From: a bacterium | Lineage (GTDB): Bacteria; Hinthialibacterota; Hinthialibacteria; H5-UNCL2 | Assembly (NCBI GenBank): GCA_015075175.1 | Contig: JABTUV010000001.1 | Span: 1,213,841-1,277,840 of the forward strand | Direction of reading: 5' to 3' | DNA: 64,000 bases | In this document: positions 62,601-64,000 of the stretch, in pieces | How positions within the stretch are numbered: the first letter of the stretch is position 1 | Layout: each line of letters starts with the position of its first letter | Notes under the pieces: model-generated | Told to the model about the DNA's origin: nothing | Databases searched by the model: none | Seen by the model: the letters and a program-made list of their open reading frames with translations, nothing else | Position numbers and translations under genes: made by a program

Positions 62601-64000
62601 GGTCCGTCTTGGCGTTGGGATACTGCACGGCGATGGCGTAGAGGAAGCCGACGATGGCCAGCACGATGACGGTCTCGATCATAGCGTTGAAGGCTTTGGC
62701 GGCGGAGCGCCCGCGCGCCACGCGGCTGACTTCCTGGTAGTTGAGGAAGAGGCCCGCCAGAAGCAGCGCCGCGCCCACCCCAAGCAGCGCCCCGATGGCC
62801 AGGTTGACTTCCCGGAACACCACGTAGCTCATGCCTCCTACGAGCAGGAGCACCACGCCGAAAAGCGTGAGGAAAAAGAACAAGGTCCGGTTCATTACTG
62901 CTGCCCCCTCCACTTGCGCGAGCCCATCACCTGCAGCGCCAGATACAGGCTGATGAACGCGAACATCAGGTTATAGGCCACGTCTTTAAGCCCGATGGAA
63001 CCCTCCACGAACGGCCGGTAGTGCTCGGTCGCGGAGAACTCGTAAAGAAACATGCGGATGTTCTGCGGCATGTCCTGGAGCAGATAGTTGCCCAAGAGCC
63101 AGAGGAGGAACATGACGCCGAAGGGAACCACGCTGGCGATCACCTGGTTTTCCGTGCAGGCGGAGACGAACAGCCCGAAGGCCAAAAACCCCGCCGACAG
63201 GAGAAAGAGGCCCAGATAGCCGGCCAAGATCACGCCCGGCTCGGGCCGGCCCCACGCCGCGACCATGGCCGGGCAGACGCTGGTCAAGAGAAACAGGATG
63301 AACACCATGGTCAGGGAGGCGAAATACTTTCCCAACAGCACCTGGCTGTCGCGCACCGGATAACTGAACAGGAGTTCCGACGTACCCATGCGCTTCTCCT
63401 CCGCCAAAAGCCGCATGGTCAATAGCGGCAAGACGAAAATCAGGAAAAAGCCGGCCACGCCGAAGAACGCCTGGATGACGCCCTCGGTGATGTTCAGGTT
63501 CTGCTGCCCGTAGTACTGCCTGAACATGGGATGCTGGATTTGCGCGGACAGGTCGGAGAACTGCATGAACGCGCGGGCGAAGATCATTCCCACCAGAAAC
63601 AGGTAGATGATAAACACCACGTAGGCGACCGGGGAAGTGGCGTAATACTTGATCTCTCGCTTGTAGATGGTCCAGAAGTTCCTCATATCACTTTCTCCTC
63701 GGCCACGAGATTGCGAAAAACCTCTTCCAGCGTGAGGTCGCTGTTTTTGAGTTCAAGGAGGGTGCCGCCGGCCTCGGTGACGTGGCGCGAGATGGCGAGC
63801 AGCACCTCGCGGTCGCGTTCCGTCTCCAAATGGTAGGCCCAATCTTGGCCTTCCTGGCCGCCGGTGAGGTTCTTGACGCCGGCCAGGCTCTTGAGCCGGC
63901 CGTCCAGCGCCTGGCCGCCCGCGTAGCGCAGGCTGACGGAAAACGACCGGCTGGCGGAGGCTCGCAGGTTGGCCAGCGTGTCCCAGGCCAGCACCTTGCC

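Overview
The window is high-GC DNA from an uncultivated Gram-negative-type bacterium. Lipoprotein and secretion signals, type IV pilins under sigma-54 control, dockerin-like secreted proteins, UroD-family methyltransferase-type enzymes, several glycoside hydrolases and large numbers of dispersed palindromic repeats suggest a Sumerlaeota/Hydrogenedentota/PVC-like lineage. That placement is an inference: no rRNA gene is present. Many genes show local clusters of small indels, either real decay or poor consensus quality.

Layout. 1-7.3 kb: end of a ROK-family gene, a Yip1-like membrane protein whose tail runs into a repeat array, and three cobalamin-binding radical SAM enzymes with a TPR lipoprotein. 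7.3-12.6 kb: a xerC/D pseudogene with an internal deletion and two secreted proteins that carry an F-box-associated (FBA) type sugar-binding domain followed by an ASH/Hydin-like Ig domain; the larger adds a Thr-Pro linker, three copies of a beta-sandwich-like module and a dockerin. 13-24.9 kb: MsbA-type ABC exporter, amidase (frameshifted), sucD and sucC, a pseudopilin-like gene, a FliK-like protein, N-acetylmuramoyl-L-alanine amidase joined to a TIGR00725-like domain, and a GH5-like hydrolase. 25-28.9 kb: initiator tRNA, an orphan HicB, a GntR/LacI hybrid regulator divergent from a UroD-family gene with a clear promoter/operator, and a beta-helix protein. 29-37.5 kb: tRNA-Tyr, an intact IS (29434-31195) with 9-bp target duplication, a sigma-54 activator with an unusual N-terminal domain, a GH36-like enzyme, TspO and a second GH5-like enzyme. 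37.6-42.4 kb: an MBL-fold protein and a duplicated unit with near-identical sigma-54 promoters driving small membrane proteins, one followed by a Nudix-ARPP1 fusion and a zinc-ribbon membrane protein. 42.6-47.6 kb: PilS/PilR-like two-component pair and two pilins, each with a sigma-54 promoter. 47.6-55.4 kb: DUF92 membrane protein, RmlD-like reductase, membrane glycosyltransferase, HolB, a Cys-rich protein, and leuA behind a T-box leader. 55.4-64 kb: two large membrane proteins of glycoconjugate/YfhO type, a 2-kb gene-less stretch, and a GldG/ABC/DUF4340 operon cut by the window edge.

How it fits together. The two pilins are plausibly switched on by the adjacent PilSR pair. A second sigma-54 regulon is suggested by a shared TCAAGTCTTGA-like palindrome found in front of the activator gene at 31274 and about 80 bases upstream of both duplicated sigma-54 promoters near 38.6 and 40.9 kb. 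Intergenic space is dominated by hairpins that start with GTAG or GGAG, the foot tetranucleotides of REP elements mobilised by RAYT transposases; in at least four genes the TAG of the GTAG is the stop codon. No RAYT gene is visible in the window.
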